A stretch of 64,000 nucleotides of DNA from Pseudalkalibacillus sp051842935 (GCF_051842935.1 NZ_JBPXRR010000001.1:1-64000), one strand, 5' to 3'; shown: positions 1 through 8,658, counted from the stretch's first letter. Translations and numbers: made by a program. The notes: generated from the letters alone by a model not told the origin.

Positions 1-118
1 AGATTTCCCATCGCGTCAAGCGAGTAAGATCCCTCAGAGATGATGAGGTTGATAGGTCTGGTGTGGAAGCGTGGTGACACGTGAAGCTGACAGATACTAA
101 TCGATCGAGGACTTAACC
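1..118 (+). rRNA. 23S ribosomal RNA, 3' end (partial)
   Basis: The window opens inside the last ~118 nt of a 23S rRNA gene. The terminal segment ACTAATCGATCGAGGACTT is the conserved Bacillus 23S 3' end, and a 5S gene follows after a short spacer. The 5' part and the 16S gene lie outside the window. The exact mature 3' end is approximate. Confidence 0.93.
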
Positions 119-182
119 ACAATACTTACGTTTTCAAGAACCGTTATCTAGTTTTGAAGGAATGGTTCCTTCAACTTCATAG

Positions 183-298
<116 letters not shown>

Positions 299-311
299 TA
301 TACTATATCGA

Positions 312-386
312 TCCGCAGTAGCTCAGTGGTAGAGCTATCGGCTGTTAACCGATCGGTCGCAGGTTCGAGTCCTGCCTGCGGAGCCA
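312..386 (+). tRNA. tRNA-Asn (GTT)
   Basis: This is a 75-nt cloverleaf with encoded CCA and anticodon GTT in the loop CTGTTAA. It is the first tRNA after 5S, as in the B. subtilis trnD cluster. Confidence 0.97.
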
Positions 387-387
387 C

Positions 388-480
388 GGAGAGCTGTCCG
401 AGAGGTCGAAGGAGCACGATTGGAAATCGTGTGTACGGTTTTAACCCGTACCGAGGGTTCGAATCCCTCGCTCTCCGCCA
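388..480 (+). tRNA. tRNA-Ser (GGA)
   Basis: This 93-nt class II tRNA has a long variable arm, encoded CCA and anticodon GGA between the CACGA and TCGTG arms. It begins 1 nt after tRNA-Asn. Confidence 0.97.
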
Positions 481-511
481 TTAAGAAATTCATACTACAT
501 AACTATATATC

Positions 512-586
512 GGCCCCTTGGTCAAGTGGTTAAGACACCGCCCTTTCACGGCGGTAACACGGGTTCGAATCCCGTAGGGGTCACCA
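512..586 (+). tRNA. tRNA-Glu (TTC)
   Basis: This 75-nt cloverleaf has anticodon TTC between CCGCC and GGCGG arms and encoded CCA. Confidence 0.97.
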
Positions 587-594
587 TTCATATT

Positions 595-670
595 GGAGGA
601 TTAGCTCAGCTGGGAGAGCACCTGCCTTACAAGCAGGGGGTCGGCGGTTCGATCCCGTCATCCTCCACCA
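595..670 (+). tRNA. tRNA-Val (TAC)
   Basis: This 76-nt cloverleaf has anticodon TAC between CCTGC and GCAGG arms and encoded CCA. Confidence 0.97.
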
Positions 671-685
671 TTTAATTCATATCGT

Positions 686-762
<77 letters not shown>

Positions 763-925
763 AAATAATTCATTGAACAACGTCGAATCGACATTCTTTC
801 AATGAATATCTGAAGTACCCGTAAGGGTGCAACCAAATTAAAACTTACTACGTCGATTTTACTTCATAGTTAGTTTTAGATCGTGGTACCCGTAAGGGTG
901 CAACCAAATTAAATTCTTACAAGAT
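763..925 (+). repeat. tRNA-cluster spacer with an inverted repeat and two direct repeats
   Basis: This unusually long spacer (163 nt) separates tRNA-fMet from tRNA-Asp. Near 769-808 the arms ATTCATTGAA and TTCAATGAAT enclose GTCGA-A-TCGAC, forming a long hairpin. A 28-bp segment then occurs twice (815-842 and 886-913). Each copy holds the mini-hairpin ACCC-GTAA-GGGT with a GNRA-type loop, followed by GCAACCAAATTAAA. No ORF or tRNA is present here. A role in processing of the long transcript is possible but unproven. Confidence 0.7.
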
Positions 926-1001
926 GGACCCGTGGTGTAGGGGTTAACATGCCTGCCTGTCACGCAGGAGATCGCCGGTTCGAATCCGGTCGGGTCCGCC
1001 A
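926..1001 (+). tRNA. tRNA-Asp (GTC)
   Basis: This 76-nt cloverleaf has anticodon GTC between CCTGC and GCAGG and encoded CCA. Confidence 0.97.
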
Positions 1002-1005
1002 TCTT

Positions 1006-1081
<76 letters not shown>

Positions 1082-1088
1082 TTGGTTT

Positions 1089-1164
<76 letters not shown>

Positions 1165-1253
1165 TTTTCTCTTTCAGGAATAGATTGGTTATGATTCCTG
1201 ATTTTACACTTGAAACAGAGTGAAATCTGTACTACAATATTAATTGTCTCTTT

Positions 1254-1338
1254 GGAGGGGTAGCGAAGTGGCTAAACGCGGCGGACTGTAAATCCGCTCC
1301 CTCAGGGTTCGGCGGTTCGAATCCGTCCCCCTCCACCA
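1254..1338 (+). tRNA. tRNA-Tyr (GTA)
   Basis: This 85-nt class II tRNA has anticodon GTA in the loop CTGTAAA, a long variable arm and encoded CCA. Confidence 0.97.
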
Positions 1339-1341
1339 TTT

Positions 1342-1415
1342 AGGGGTATAGTTTAACGGTAGAACAGAGGTCTCCAAAACCTCCAGTGTGGGTTCGATTC
1401 CTACTACCCCTGCCA
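1342..1415 (+). tRNA. tRNA-Trp (CCA)
   Basis: This 74-nt cloverleaf has anticodon CCA in the loop CTCCAAA and encoded 3' CCA. Confidence 0.97.
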
Positions 1416-1437
1416 ATTTTACAACTAAAATAATAAT

Positions 1438-1514
1438 GGCGATTGTGGCGAAGTGGTTAACGCACCGGATTGTGGTTCCGGCATTCGTGGGTTCGATTCC
1501 CATCAGTCGCCCCA
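1438..1514 (+). tRNA. tRNA-His (GTG)
   Basis: This 77-nt tRNA has anticodon GTG. It carries the extra G at position -1 paired with C73, which is diagnostic for tRNA-His. Confidence 0.97.
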
Positions 1515-1520
1515 TTACGT

Positions 1521-1595
1521 TGGGCTATAGCCAAGCGGTAAGGCAACGGACTTTGACTCCGTCATGCGTTGGTTCGAATCCAGCTAGCCCAGCCA
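1521..1595 (+). tRNA. tRNA-Gln (TTG)
   Basis: This 75-nt cloverleaf has anticodon TTG between ACGGA and TCCGT and encoded CCA. Confidence 0.97.
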
Positions 1596-1601
1596 AATTT
1601 C

Positions 1602-1676
1602 GCGGAAGTAGTTCAGTGGTAGAACACCACCTTGCCAAGGTGGGGGTCGCGGGTTCGAATCCCGTCTTCCGCTCCA
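1602..1676 (+). tRNA. tRNA-Gly (GCC)
   Basis: This 75-nt cloverleaf has anticodon GCC between CCACC and GGTGG and encoded CCA. Confidence 0.97.
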
Positions 1677-1742
1677 TTAAATTCTTAAATGAACTGCCGA
1701 AAGTGGTACTCGATTTTTTATATAAAACATAAGATAGAGTAC

Positions 1743-1817
1743 GGCGGCATAGCCAAGTGGTAAGGCACGGGTCTGCAAAACCCTTATCCCCCGGTTCGAA
1801 TCCGGGTGCCGCCTCCA
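1743..1817 (+). tRNA. tRNA-Cys (GCA)
   Basis: This 75-nt cloverleaf has anticodon GCA and encoded CCA. Confidence 0.97.
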
Positions 1818-1827
1818 TAACTACCCA

Positions 1828-1916
1828 GCCGGGGTGGTGGAATTGGCAGACACACAGGACTTAAAATCCTGCGGTAGGTGACTACCGTGCCGGTTCAAGT
1901 CCGGCCCTCGGCACCA
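1828..1916 (+). tRNA. tRNA-Leu (TAA)
   Basis: This 89-nt class II tRNA has anticodon TAA in the loop CTTAAAA, a long variable arm and encoded CCA. Confidence 0.97.
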
Positions 1917-1949
1917 TATGAATTTAATATCTTTCTTTTATTGACACAT

Positions 1950-2034
1950 GCCGGTGTGGCGGAATTGGCAGACGCGCACGACTCAAAATCGTGTTCCTCA
2001 CGGAGTGTCGGTTCGACCCCGACCACCGGTACCA
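1950..2034 (+). tRNA. tRNA-Leu (CAA)
   Basis: This 85-nt class II tRNA has anticodon CAA in the loop CTCAAAA. It is the last of the 16 tRNAs. The full order Asn-Ser-Glu-Val-fMet-Asp-Phe-Thr-Tyr-Trp-His-Gln-Gly-Cys-Leu-Leu matches what I recall of B. subtilis trnD. Confidence 0.97.
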
Positions 2035-2047
2035 TTACATAATCTAA

Positions 2048-2087
2048 AGTCAATGCTTTGATTAACTCAAAGTATTGGCTTTTTTTG
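2048..2087 (+). terminator. terminator of the rrn-tRNA operon
   Basis: A 14-bp imperfect stem (AGTCAATGCTTTGA with TCAAAGTATTGGCT, G-U pairs allowed) is followed by seven T residues, just after the last tRNA. Confidence 0.9.
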
Positions 2088-2190
2088 TTGTCTCATAAAG
2101 CACACAGTGTGTTTTTTTACATACATCTTTTCGAATTGTAGACCATAGGAATATGTGGTTTTTGATTTTGCTTGTTCGGAGGGATTCATA

Positions 2191-2913
2191 GTGGAGATGG
2201 CAAAAGAATTACTCATCTTATTCGGAAGGGTCGTAACCATTCTTCCTTTACTTTTAGTCGTGACCTTGTTTATGGGAAAGAGGTCCATTGGAGAACTTCC
2301 TGTATTCGATTTATTGATTTTACTTACATTAGGGTCTGTAGTCGGTGCGGATATTGCGGAACCGGATGTCGTACATATTCATACCATTGTCGCTATTATT
2401 CTGATTGGAATCCTTCAAAAACTCGTTGCAAAATTGAAGATCATGAATCGGAAGTTTGGAAAGCTGGTTACTTTTGAACCGACGGTGGTGATCCAGGACG
2501 GTTCATTTATCATTGAAAATCTCAAAAACATGCAATACTCGATTGATAATGTTCTTCTCATGTTAAGGGAGAAAGACATTTTTGACATTACGAGTGTAAA
2601 ACTTGGGATCATAGAAGCGAATGGGCAATTGACCGTGTTGAAAAAGCCGGAAAAATCCCCGGTAACCGTAGAGGATTTACAGATTTATAAGCCACATGTC
2701 GATCTAGCGTATCCTTTGATTGTTGAAGGTACGCTGTATCGTGAGGTTCTGAATGTCGTTCAAGTCAATGAAAAATGGTTGAAAACAAAACTGGGTCATC
2801 TAGGGATTACTGACTATGAGGATGTTTTCTTTGCCTCTATTGATGAAAAGAAGAATTTACATGTGTCTGAGAAATCATTGGACGCAAAAAGTGCTCCTCC
2901 TATCTACCATTGA
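2191..2913 (+). CDS. DUF421 membrane protein (YetF/YdfS type)
   Basis: This 240-aa protein has three N-terminal membrane segments (about residues 8-80), including FMGKRSIGELPVFDLLILLT, and a cytoplasmic alpha/beta DUF421 domain with the core EPTVVIQDG. The family is common in spore-formers and its biochemical function is not established; several B. subtilis members are linked to spores. The start chosen is GTG at 2191, 7 nt after GGAGGG. An in-frame ATG at 2155 lacks a ribosome site. The gene is monocistronic-like, first after the tRNA operon terminator, and followed closely by a small membrane-protein gene. Function remains inferred from family only. Confidence 0.88.
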   Translation: MEMAKELLILFGRVVTILPLLLVVTLFMGKRSIGELPVFDLLILLTLGSVVGADIAEPDVVHIHTIVAIILIGILQKLVAKLKIMNRKFGKLVTFEPTVVIQDGSFIIENLKNMQYSIDNVLLMLREKDIFDITSVKLGIIEANGQLTVLKKPEKSPVTVEDLQIYKPHVDLAYPLIVEGTLYREVLNVVQVNEKWLKTKLGHLGITDYEDVFFASIDEKKNLHVSEKSLDAKSAPPIYH

Positions 2914-2984
2914 TCATCGAACGTTTAAGCTTAATTTTACCGGGGTATGACTATACTACACGAAATAAAGGAGGAAGCTCAGAC

Positions 2985-3158
2985 ATGATGTATATATTAG
3001 CACTTTTACTTCCGCCTCTTGCTGTACTTCTTTCCGGAAGTAAAACACAAACATTGATTAACTTGGTTTTGACTTTGATTGGTTGGTTACCGGGTGTGAT
3101 CCACGCGTTTTTCGTCATCCATCAAAAGCGTTCCGTTGGTAAAGGAAGCATGGCGTAA
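2985..3158 (+). CDS. Pmp3/YqaE (UPF0057) small membrane proteolipid
   Basis: This 57-aa, very hydrophobic protein has two transmembrane helices. It carries the Pmp3-family pattern LLPPLAVLLSG near the start and LTLIGWLPGVIHAFFVI in the second helix. In yeast, plants and bacteria the family affects membrane potential and salt tolerance; the mechanism in bacteria is unclear. AAAGGAGG lies 10 nt before the ATG at 2985 (a second ATG follows immediately). A longer frame opening at 2910 overlaps the upstream gene and has no ribosome site. A terminator follows directly, so it may be expressed alone or with the upstream DUF421 gene. Confidence 0.9.
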   Translation: MMYILALLLPPLAVLLSGSKTQTLINLVLTLIGWLPGVIHAFFVIHQKRSVGKGSMA

Positions 3159-3162
3159 ATGA

Positions 3163-3186
3163 AAAAACCTCCACTTGGAGGTTTTG
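3163..3186 (+). terminator. intrinsic terminator
   Basis: The stem AAAACCTCCA/TGGAGGTTTT with a short loop lies 5 nt after the UPF0057 stop codon. The U tract is short. Confidence 0.75.
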
Positions 3187-3286
3187 TACATAAATCATTC
3201 AGTTCTGACTTATAATGATAGAAACTTGTTTAACGCAGTGCTTCGTTCACAGGTAACGGGGTGTTGCGTTTTTATTTTTGCAAGGC

Positions 3287-3952
3287 CTACTTGAATATAT
3301 AGGACTTGGCTGTTCCTCCGTGGACTTGGATGAACATTTTCTCTATAGCTTGCAGCATATCATTGGCATGTTCATCTGACAGTGAAGGTTGGAAATAGAC
3401 GACATGCAGGGCATCTGTCGTATCTTCTGTGACCATTGTGCGTTTCGAATCGACGATCGGGCTTCCGAATGCCCCTTCATCATCTCGTGTGATGATCTTG
3501 TTACTCATATCCATCACCCGTCCATTGATGCCCTCATAAGCGTCTTCATTTGCGCCTATGTCCACCATGACATCACCTTTAATGTTGGTAGCGTCATAAA
3601 TTCCGAGTGGGATTTGATATTGTAAGGAAAAGAAATTGTTCGTATCGACTGCAGAGTGGACTGAGCCAAGCTGTGAGCCTTTATAAACGCGGCGGAGCAG
3701 CGCTTCTGATGATGGGCGGTATCTGGAAGGATCCGTGCCTAACGCTTTGAAAATTTGACGCCACTCTTGAATCGGACCGATTTCTGAAACGGGCTGATCT
3801 TCAGCATCGAGCATTAATGATTCCTGGAAAAGCTGCAAGCGGCCAGCTAACATTTTAGGAGGCTCAGCAACCGTGATACCATGATATTGGATGATACCGA
3901 CTTTGAAGTTTGGTACTGCTTGTTTGAGCTGATTTGAAATGGTGAAATTCAT
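3287..3952 (-). CDS. B3/B4-domain protein (PheRS beta-like editing domain)
   Basis: This 221-aa protein consists essentially of a stand-alone B3/B4 domain, the fold of the editing module of phenylalanyl-tRNA synthetase beta. Recognisable features are the YRPSSEALLRRV segment, the AVDTNNFFSLQYQIPLGIYD strand-loop region and the C-terminal VYFQPSLSDEHAND region. Free-standing members are suspected of tRNA or aminoacyl hydrolysis, but no substrate is assigned. The start is supported by GAGGTGA 4 nt upstream of the ATG. It is transcribed divergently from the ABC-class ATPase. There is no signal peptide or membrane segment, so it is likely cytosolic. Confidence 0.85.
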   Translation of the reverse strand: MNFTISNQLKQAVPNFKVGIIQYHGITVAEPPKMLAGRLQLFQESLMLDAEDQPVSEIGPIQEWRQIFKALGTDPSRYRPSSEALLRRVYKGSQLGSVHSAVDTNNFFSLQYQIPLGIYDATNIKGDVMVDIGANEDAYEGINGRVMDMSNKIITRDDEGAFGSPIVDSKRTMVTEDTTDALHVVYFQPSLSDEHANDMLQAIEKMFIQVHGGTAKSYIFK

Positions 3953-4031
3953 TATGTCACCTCACTGATTATGTATTTTCACTAAGTGTACCATAATAGA
4001 TTTTGCAACTGAAAAAGGAGTGCTTACAATC

Positions 4032-5738
4032 ATGGACAAATTGCAATCCATTCTGAAAAGAATTGATGGGAAAGGTTATAAAGCGTATAAAGACATCCGG
4101 GGAAAGTATCGTTTTGATGGTTTCACTCTTCATATCGATCATGTCCAAGGTGATCCATTCGCAGCGCCATCTAAGATCCGTTTAGAGATTCCGAAAGAGC
4201 GGACGATTTTACAAGAAGATTGGGAATCGACGACTTCACGTAAAATCAGAGTGGAAGATACGATCGCGAGAAGTGTAGCAAAAGCGATTCGTCAGATGGA
4301 TGATCGGGCCGGCGGATCTGGTAAGAGTGGCGTCATCGTGATTGATCGTCCCGCTCAAGAATTGCTGGATCGGACAGCTGTCCAGCTGACAGACCGTTCT
4401 GTCATCGTCTGTCTATCTGTTGGACTTCCGGCAAGAGGTCGGAAGGTACTGGGTAAACAGGCAGAAAAAATGCTGGTGACTCTTCTTCCTCAAATTTTGA
4501 AAGACTCGATTTTTTCATTAAAAGAAGAAACAGTCGTCGATGCTGTTGAGTTATGTGATCAGCAGGATGCCATCCGTGAGTTCATGGCTGGGAACAATCT
4601 CGTTGCGTTCATCGCGAACGGATCGGTTTTACCGCGAGAGAGTAGAATTAGTGATCGTCCGCTCCGAACGAATGAAGTGGTGGCGTTTGAAGCTCCTGAG
4701 TCTATGACAGTATCGATTCCAGTTCCCCATCGGAAGGAGCCGGTTCAAGGGATGGGCATCCAGAACGGCATCACATTGATTGTCGGTGGCGGCTACCACG
4801 GAAAGAGTACGATGTTAGAAGCGATTGAACGTGGCGTTTATGACCATATCAGTGGGGATGGGCGCGAGTTCGTACTGACGGATACGAAGGCGATGAAAGT
4901 GCGTGCAGAAGACGGCCGAAAGATTACGAATGTCGATATTTCACCGTTCATTCAGAACCTTCCATTCGGTAAAACGACGACCCATTTTACATCCGAAGAT
5001 GCGAGTGGGAGTACATCCCAGGCGGCAACCATCGTTGAATCGCTCGAAGCAGATGCTCGTGCCCTGTTAATTGATGAAGATACGAGCGCGACCAACTTCA
5101 TGATCCGTGATGAAAGGATGCAGCACCTCGTATCGAAGGAGAAAGAACCAATCACCCCTTTCATTGATAAAGTGAGGCAGTTATATGAAGAGCATGATGT
5201 GTCCACTTTGCTTGTGATGGGTGGTTCGGGAGATTATTTCGATGTGGCAGATACGGTCATTCTTATGGATCAATACCGCCCGTTCGATGTGACGAATGAA
5301 GCGAAGGAAATTGCGAGGACGTCCGTCTCGAATCGTAAAAGAGAAGGCGGAGAGCGGTTCGGTGAGATCCAGTCGAGGAAGCCTCAAGCATCCAGTCTAG
5401 ATAGTCAGAAAGGGAAGCGGTCCAAGGTTGCAGCGAGAGGTCTTCATACGATCCAGTATGGAACTACGGATATTAAGATCGACTATGTAGAACAGCTGAC
5501 AGATGCAAGTCAGACGAGAGCGATCGCTGAAATCCTACATTTTATCGAGAAAAAGAAATGGCTAGGTAGTCTGACCGTTTCCGATATGCTGGAGCGAGTG
5601 GAAAGGCAGCTCGATGAAAGCGGACTAGCATCATTTACAGAATTTCCTAACCAGCACCCTGGTGACTTGGCGCGGCCCCGTATGTTAGAATTAGCTTCAG
5701 CATTGAACCGTTTACGTACGCTGAAGGTTGAACAATAG
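4032..5738 (+). CDS. predicted ABC-class ATPase (PF09818 family)
   Basis: This 568-aa cytosolic protein belongs to the family annotated as predicted ATPase of the ABC class (COG3044). The P-loop is GGGYHGKST (about residues 254-262), and a Walker B-like stretch ALLIDEDTSATNFM follows. No membrane domain is fused or adjacent, so it is not a transporter component. The biological role is unknown; some relatives sit near RNA-processing genes. The ATG at 4032 is preferred because AAAGGAG ends 11 nt upstream; the longer GTG frame at 4020 overlaps that ribosome site. The next gene, queG, begins 51 nt downstream and may be cotranscribed. Confidence 0.85.
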   Translation: MDKLQSILKRIDGKGYKAYKDIRGKYRFDGFTLHIDHVQGDPFAAPSKIRLEIPKERTILQEDWESTTSRKIRVEDTIARSVAKAIRQMDDRAGGSGKSGVIVIDRPAQELLDRTAVQLTDRSVIVCLSVGLPARGRKVLGKQAEKMLVTLLPQILKDSIFSLKEETVVDAVELCDQQDAIREFMAGNNLVAFIANGSVLPRESRISDRPLRTNEVVAFEAPESMTVSIPVPHRKEPVQGMGIQNGITLIVGGGYHGKSTMLEAIERGVYDHISGDGREFVLTDTKAMKVRAEDGRKITNVDISPFIQNLPFGKTTTHFTSEDASGSTSQAATIVESLEADARALLIDEDTSATNFMIRDERMQHLVSKEKEPITPFIDKVRQLYEEHDVSTLLVMGGSGDYFDVADTVILMDQYRPFDVTNEAKEIARTSVSNRKREGGERFGEIQSRKPQASSLDSQKGKRSKVAARGLHTIQYGTTDIKIDYVEQLTDASQTRAIAEILHFIEKKKWLGSLTVSDMLERVERQLDESGLASFTEFPNQHPGDLARPRMLELASALNRLRTLKVEQ

Positions 5739-5789
5739 CGGTTTAAAACCAGTTCAATAAATACTTTTTTAAAGAAAGGGGGTCAAACG

Positions 5790-6935
5790 ATGACAGGTGC
5801 CCAGTTAAAAGAAAAAGTCGTTGCATATAGTAAATCAATCGGCATTGATAAAATTGGGTTTACGACTGCGGATCCGTTCGTGGAGCTGAAAGAACGGTTG
5901 AAGACGCAGCAAGACCTCGGCTATCAATCCGGTTTTGAGGAGTCGGATATTGAAAAGCGGACGGAACCGGAGCGGCTTTTACCTAAAGCGCGTTCCATCA
6001 TCTCTATCGCGCTTGCCTATCCTTCCAAAATGAAGGACGCACCAAGAAGTACGAAGGAAGACCGTCGAGGAATCTTCTGCCGTGCCTCCTGGGGGAAAGA
6101 TTACCATGATGTATTGCGAGATCGGATGAAGAAGCTCGAACAATACATCGCTGAACTCGATCCAGATGCGAAGGTCGTTTCGATGGTCGATACAGGAGAA
6201 CTGTCCGACCGTGCGGTAGCTGAACGCGCTGGAATTGGTTGGAGCGGTAAAAACTGCGCAACCATTACACCTGAGTTTGGCTCCTACGTGTATCTTGGAG
6301 AATTGATCACCACGATACCGTTTCCGCCCGATACGCCAATGACGGACCAATGCGGCACGTGCAACAAATGTGTGGATGCATGTCCGACAGGTGCGCTCGT
6401 GACAGGCGGGCAATTGGACTCCAATAAATGCATTGCGTTTTTGACTCAGACGAAAGGGTTCTTACCTGAACGTTATCGAGAGAAGCTTGGCAACCGTTTA
6501 TACGGCTGCGATACATGCCAGCAAGTCTGCCCTGAAAATAAGGGGAAGGACTTTCATCATCATCCTGAAATGGAGCCCGATCCTGAAATCGCGAAGCCGA
6601 AGTTGAAGCCTTTATTGACGATCAGTAATCGTGAGTTCAAGGAACAGTTCGGTCCAGTCTCTGGTTCATGGAGAGGAAAGAAGCCGATTCAGCGAAATGC
6701 AATCATTGCATTGGGCAATTTTAAAGATGAAACGGCATTGCCGGAATTGACGCATGTCTTGATGGAAGATCCTCGTCCAGTCATCCGTGGGACGGCAGCC
6801 TGGGCACTAGGTAAAATCCAGGGAAGTCAAGCTGAAAAAGCGCTTAAACAGGCGAAAGAGAGAGAAAAAGACGCAGATGTCATAGGTGAAATCGATAGAG
6901 GCCTGAATATGCTTGATAATCACGTAAAATCGTAA
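5790..6935 (+). CDS. queG: epoxyqueuosine reductase QueG
   Basis: This 381-aa cobalamin- and iron-sulfur-dependent enzyme reduces epoxyqueuosine to queuosine in the wobble base of GUN-anticodon tRNAs (His, Asp, Asn and Tyr tRNAs of this type are encoded at the start of the window). The N-terminal DUF1730 region is followed by two 4Fe-4S motifs, CGTCNKCVDACP and CDTCQQVCP, and by PBS/HEAT-like helical repeats near the C-terminus (GTAAWALGKI). AAAGGGGG precedes the ATG at a normal distance. It matches the B. subtilis yhbA product in length and position in the gene order. A methyltransferase gene follows after 57 nt. Confidence 0.96.
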   Translation: MTGAQLKEKVVAYSKSIGIDKIGFTTADPFVELKERLKTQQDLGYQSGFEESDIEKRTEPERLLPKARSIISIALAYPSKMKDAPRSTKEDRRGIFCRASWGKDYHDVLRDRMKKLEQYIAELDPDAKVVSMVDTGELSDRAVAERAGIGWSGKNCATITPEFGSYVYLGELITTIPFPPDTPMTDQCGTCNKCVDACPTGALVTGGQLDSNKCIAFLTQTKGFLPERYREKLGNRLYGCDTCQQVCPENKGKDFHHHPEMEPDPEIAKPKLKPLLTISNREFKEQFGPVSGSWRGKKPIQRNAIIALGNFKDETALPELTHVLMEDPRPVIRGTAAWALGKIQGSQAEKALKQAKEREKDADVIGEIDRGLNMLDNHVKS

Positions 6936-6992
6936 TGGTTTTATCTAAAAACGTTAAGTATGATAATGCAAAAGGGTTAAAGAAGGGATAAG

Positions 6993-7526
6993 ATGGAGAC
7001 GACACTATATGTGCAATATGGGGAGATGGACAGTCCAGTCGGTCCCCTTACGTTACTCAAAACTGAAAAAGGTTTATGCCGTATTGATTTTGGGACGGCA
7101 GAGGAAAATCTTCCTCTTATCAATGCTTGGTTGAAGAAACAAGCACTGAAAGCAGAGCTGACGTATGATTTAAGTTCATTTCAGTCTTTCATCACCCAAA
7201 TCAATGAGTATTTCGCTCAGCAGCGCAAGTCGTTCGATCTTCCGATTGATTTGCATGGATCTGAATTCCAAAAGCAAGTGTGGGAAGGTTTGAGGGAAAT
7301 ACCATATGGTGAAACCTATTCCTATAAAGATGTCGCGACGATGATCGGCTCACCGAAAGCGGTAAGAGCGATCGGAAACGCGAATAACAAGAATCCGCTC
7401 CCGATCGTCATTCCATGCCATCGTGTCATTGGAAGCAACGGATCATTAGTCGGGTACGGCGGCGGACTCGATAAGAAAGAAATCTTGTTAAACTTAGAAC
7501 AGCAACCGTCTCGAATTTGTTCTTAG
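6993..7526 (+). CDS. ogt: methylated-DNA-protein-cysteine S-methyltransferase (Ogt/AdaB type)
   Basis: This 177-aa suicide DNA-repair enzyme transfers alkyl groups from O6-alkylguanine to its own cysteine. The active-site motif IPCHRV is near residue 141. The preceding helix has the AVRAIGNANNKNPLPI signature, and the winged-helix region begins around EFQKQVWEGLREIPYGET. The N-terminal ribonuclease-like half is present, so length is normal for the family. A purine-rich AAGAAGGG ribosome site precedes the ATG. It lies directly downstream of queG and ends at a terminator. Whether it is closer to B. subtilis Ogt or AdaB cannot be settled here. Confidence 0.94.
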   Translation: METTLYVQYGEMDSPVGPLTLLKTEKGLCRIDFGTAEENLPLINAWLKKQALKAELTYDLSSFQSFITQINEYFAQQRKSFDLPIDLHGSEFQKQVWEGLREIPYGETYSYKDVATMIGSPKAVRAIGNANNKNPLPIVIPCHRVIGSNGSLVGYGGGLDKKEILLNLEQQPSRICS

Positions 7527-7536
7527 TTGATTTAGA

Positions 7537-7566
7537 GGGCTGACCTGCGTGGTCGGTCCTTTTTTG
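7537..7566 (+). terminator. terminator after ogt
   Basis: The stem GGGCTGACC/GGTCGGTCC (with G-U pairs) has a 5-nt loop and six T residues. Confidence 0.85.
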
Positions 7567-7717
7567 GTTTCGTACCGTCATTTTGGTTTTTGAGCGATAT
7601 CACGCATAGAAAGGACCTCTTTCTGTCCTTCATTTTAAGTTTTCAGCATTATTGAGGATAGAAAGACAACCTAATCCGCTCAATTCGGTAGAACCCTGTA
7701 CAACAGGGTTCTTTTTT
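7567..7717 (+). other. interval between two terminators, possible small RNA
   Basis: About 125 nt without a convincing ORF separates the ogt terminator from a second strong terminator at 7691-7717 (GAACCCTG/CAGGGTTC followed by six T). A further weak hairpin (AAGGAC/GTCCTT) lies near 7611-7630. A terminator that ends no visible gene suggests a short transcript or a decayed gene. No promoter could be assigned with confidence. Confidence 0.35.
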
Positions 7718-7767
7718 CCACTTATCAACCATAGACATGAATGGAGAATGACTGAGGGGGTTGGGGG

Positions 7768-8658
7768 ATGGATTGGCTGACGACATTGCAGAACTATATT
7801 GAAGAACATAATGCCTCCTATACGATGGACTACATGAAGGATGAGCGGATCAGTACGCTTGAAGGAGAGGCGTTGGTTCGAAGGGCGAAAAGCATGAAAG
7901 AGCGGAATGCGGTCATCGTCAACGCTCAAGTTAAAGCGAAGATCATCGAGCGCACACAGCAAGGGGACAGGGAAGAGGTCGTCTATTTAGTTCTGCGTTC
8001 CTATTTGATTAAGCAAACCGTGAAATTCTATATAGAAGAGTGTCTGGAAAAAAGAAAAGCGACGATCAAAGACGATGAAATCATCCGTGATGAATCGCTC
8101 ATTGAAGAAGGTATGGAACGGTCTGACCTACCGACAATCGAGCGGGATGAGGAAATCGTTCCGATGCCCCGATACCGCTACAACCGGTTGGAAGCAGTAA
8201 GATATGCGGAGAGGTGGTGGAACTCTCACAATACGGCTTACAAGCTATTTGAAAATGATTGTACTAATTTCATTTCTCAGTGCTTGCATGCGGGTGGTGC
8301 GCCGATGCGAGGGTACCCGAACCGGTCCAAGGGCTGGTGGTATCGTAGTAATAACTGGAGCTTTAGCTGGGCTGTCGCCAACACGTTACGATGGTATTTG
8401 AGCGGGTCCAAGCAAGGCTTGAGAGGGCAAGAGGTACGATCAGCGGAACAGCTTATTCCGGGAGATGTCATCTGCTATGACTTTGATGGTGACGGGCGCT
8501 GGCAGCATAATACGATCGTCGTTGCGAAGGATGAAATGGGGATGCCACTCGTTAATGCGCACACCCATAACAGCCGCATGCGTTATTGGGATTACACCGA
8601 CTCGACAGCCTATACACCGAAGATCAAATATAAATTCTTTCACATCGTAGACGGGTAA
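7768..8658 (+). CDS. putative amidase-domain protein (YhbB-like)
   Basis: This 296-aa protein has a charged helical N-terminal region (1-130) and a C-terminal putative amidase domain (PF12671, NlpC/P60-like cysteine fold). The probable catalytic cysteine is in NDCTNFISQC (near residue 167) and the histidine in WQHNTIVV. The YAERWWNSHN and GWWYRSNNWSFSW segments are typical of the family. B. subtilis YhbB has the same type, and the flanking gene content agrees with the yhb region. A cell-wall peptide or amide substrate is probable but unproven. No signal peptide is visible. The ATG follows a G-rich tract (GAGGGGGTTGGGGG) serving as ribosome site. Confidence 0.86.
   Translation: MDWLTTLQNYIEEHNASYTMDYMKDERISTLEGEALVRRAKSMKERNAVIVNAQVKAKIIERTQQGDREEVVYLVLRSYLIKQTVKFYIEECLEKRKATIKDDEIIRDESLIEEGMERSDLPTIERDEEIVPMPRYRYNRLEAVRYAERWWNSHNTAYKLFENDCTNFISQCLHAGGAPMRGYPNRSKGWWYRSNNWSFSWAVANTLRWYLSGSKQGLRGQEVRSAEQLIPGDVICYDFDGDGRWQHNTIVVAKDEMGMPLVNAHTHNSRMRYWDYTDSTAYTPKIKYKFFHIVDG

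Noticed and set aside
7650..7712. tRNA-like sequence (GCTCAATTCGGTAGAAC before the terminator)
   Set aside because: It resembles a D-arm by chance; no acceptor stem, T-arm or CCA can be folded.
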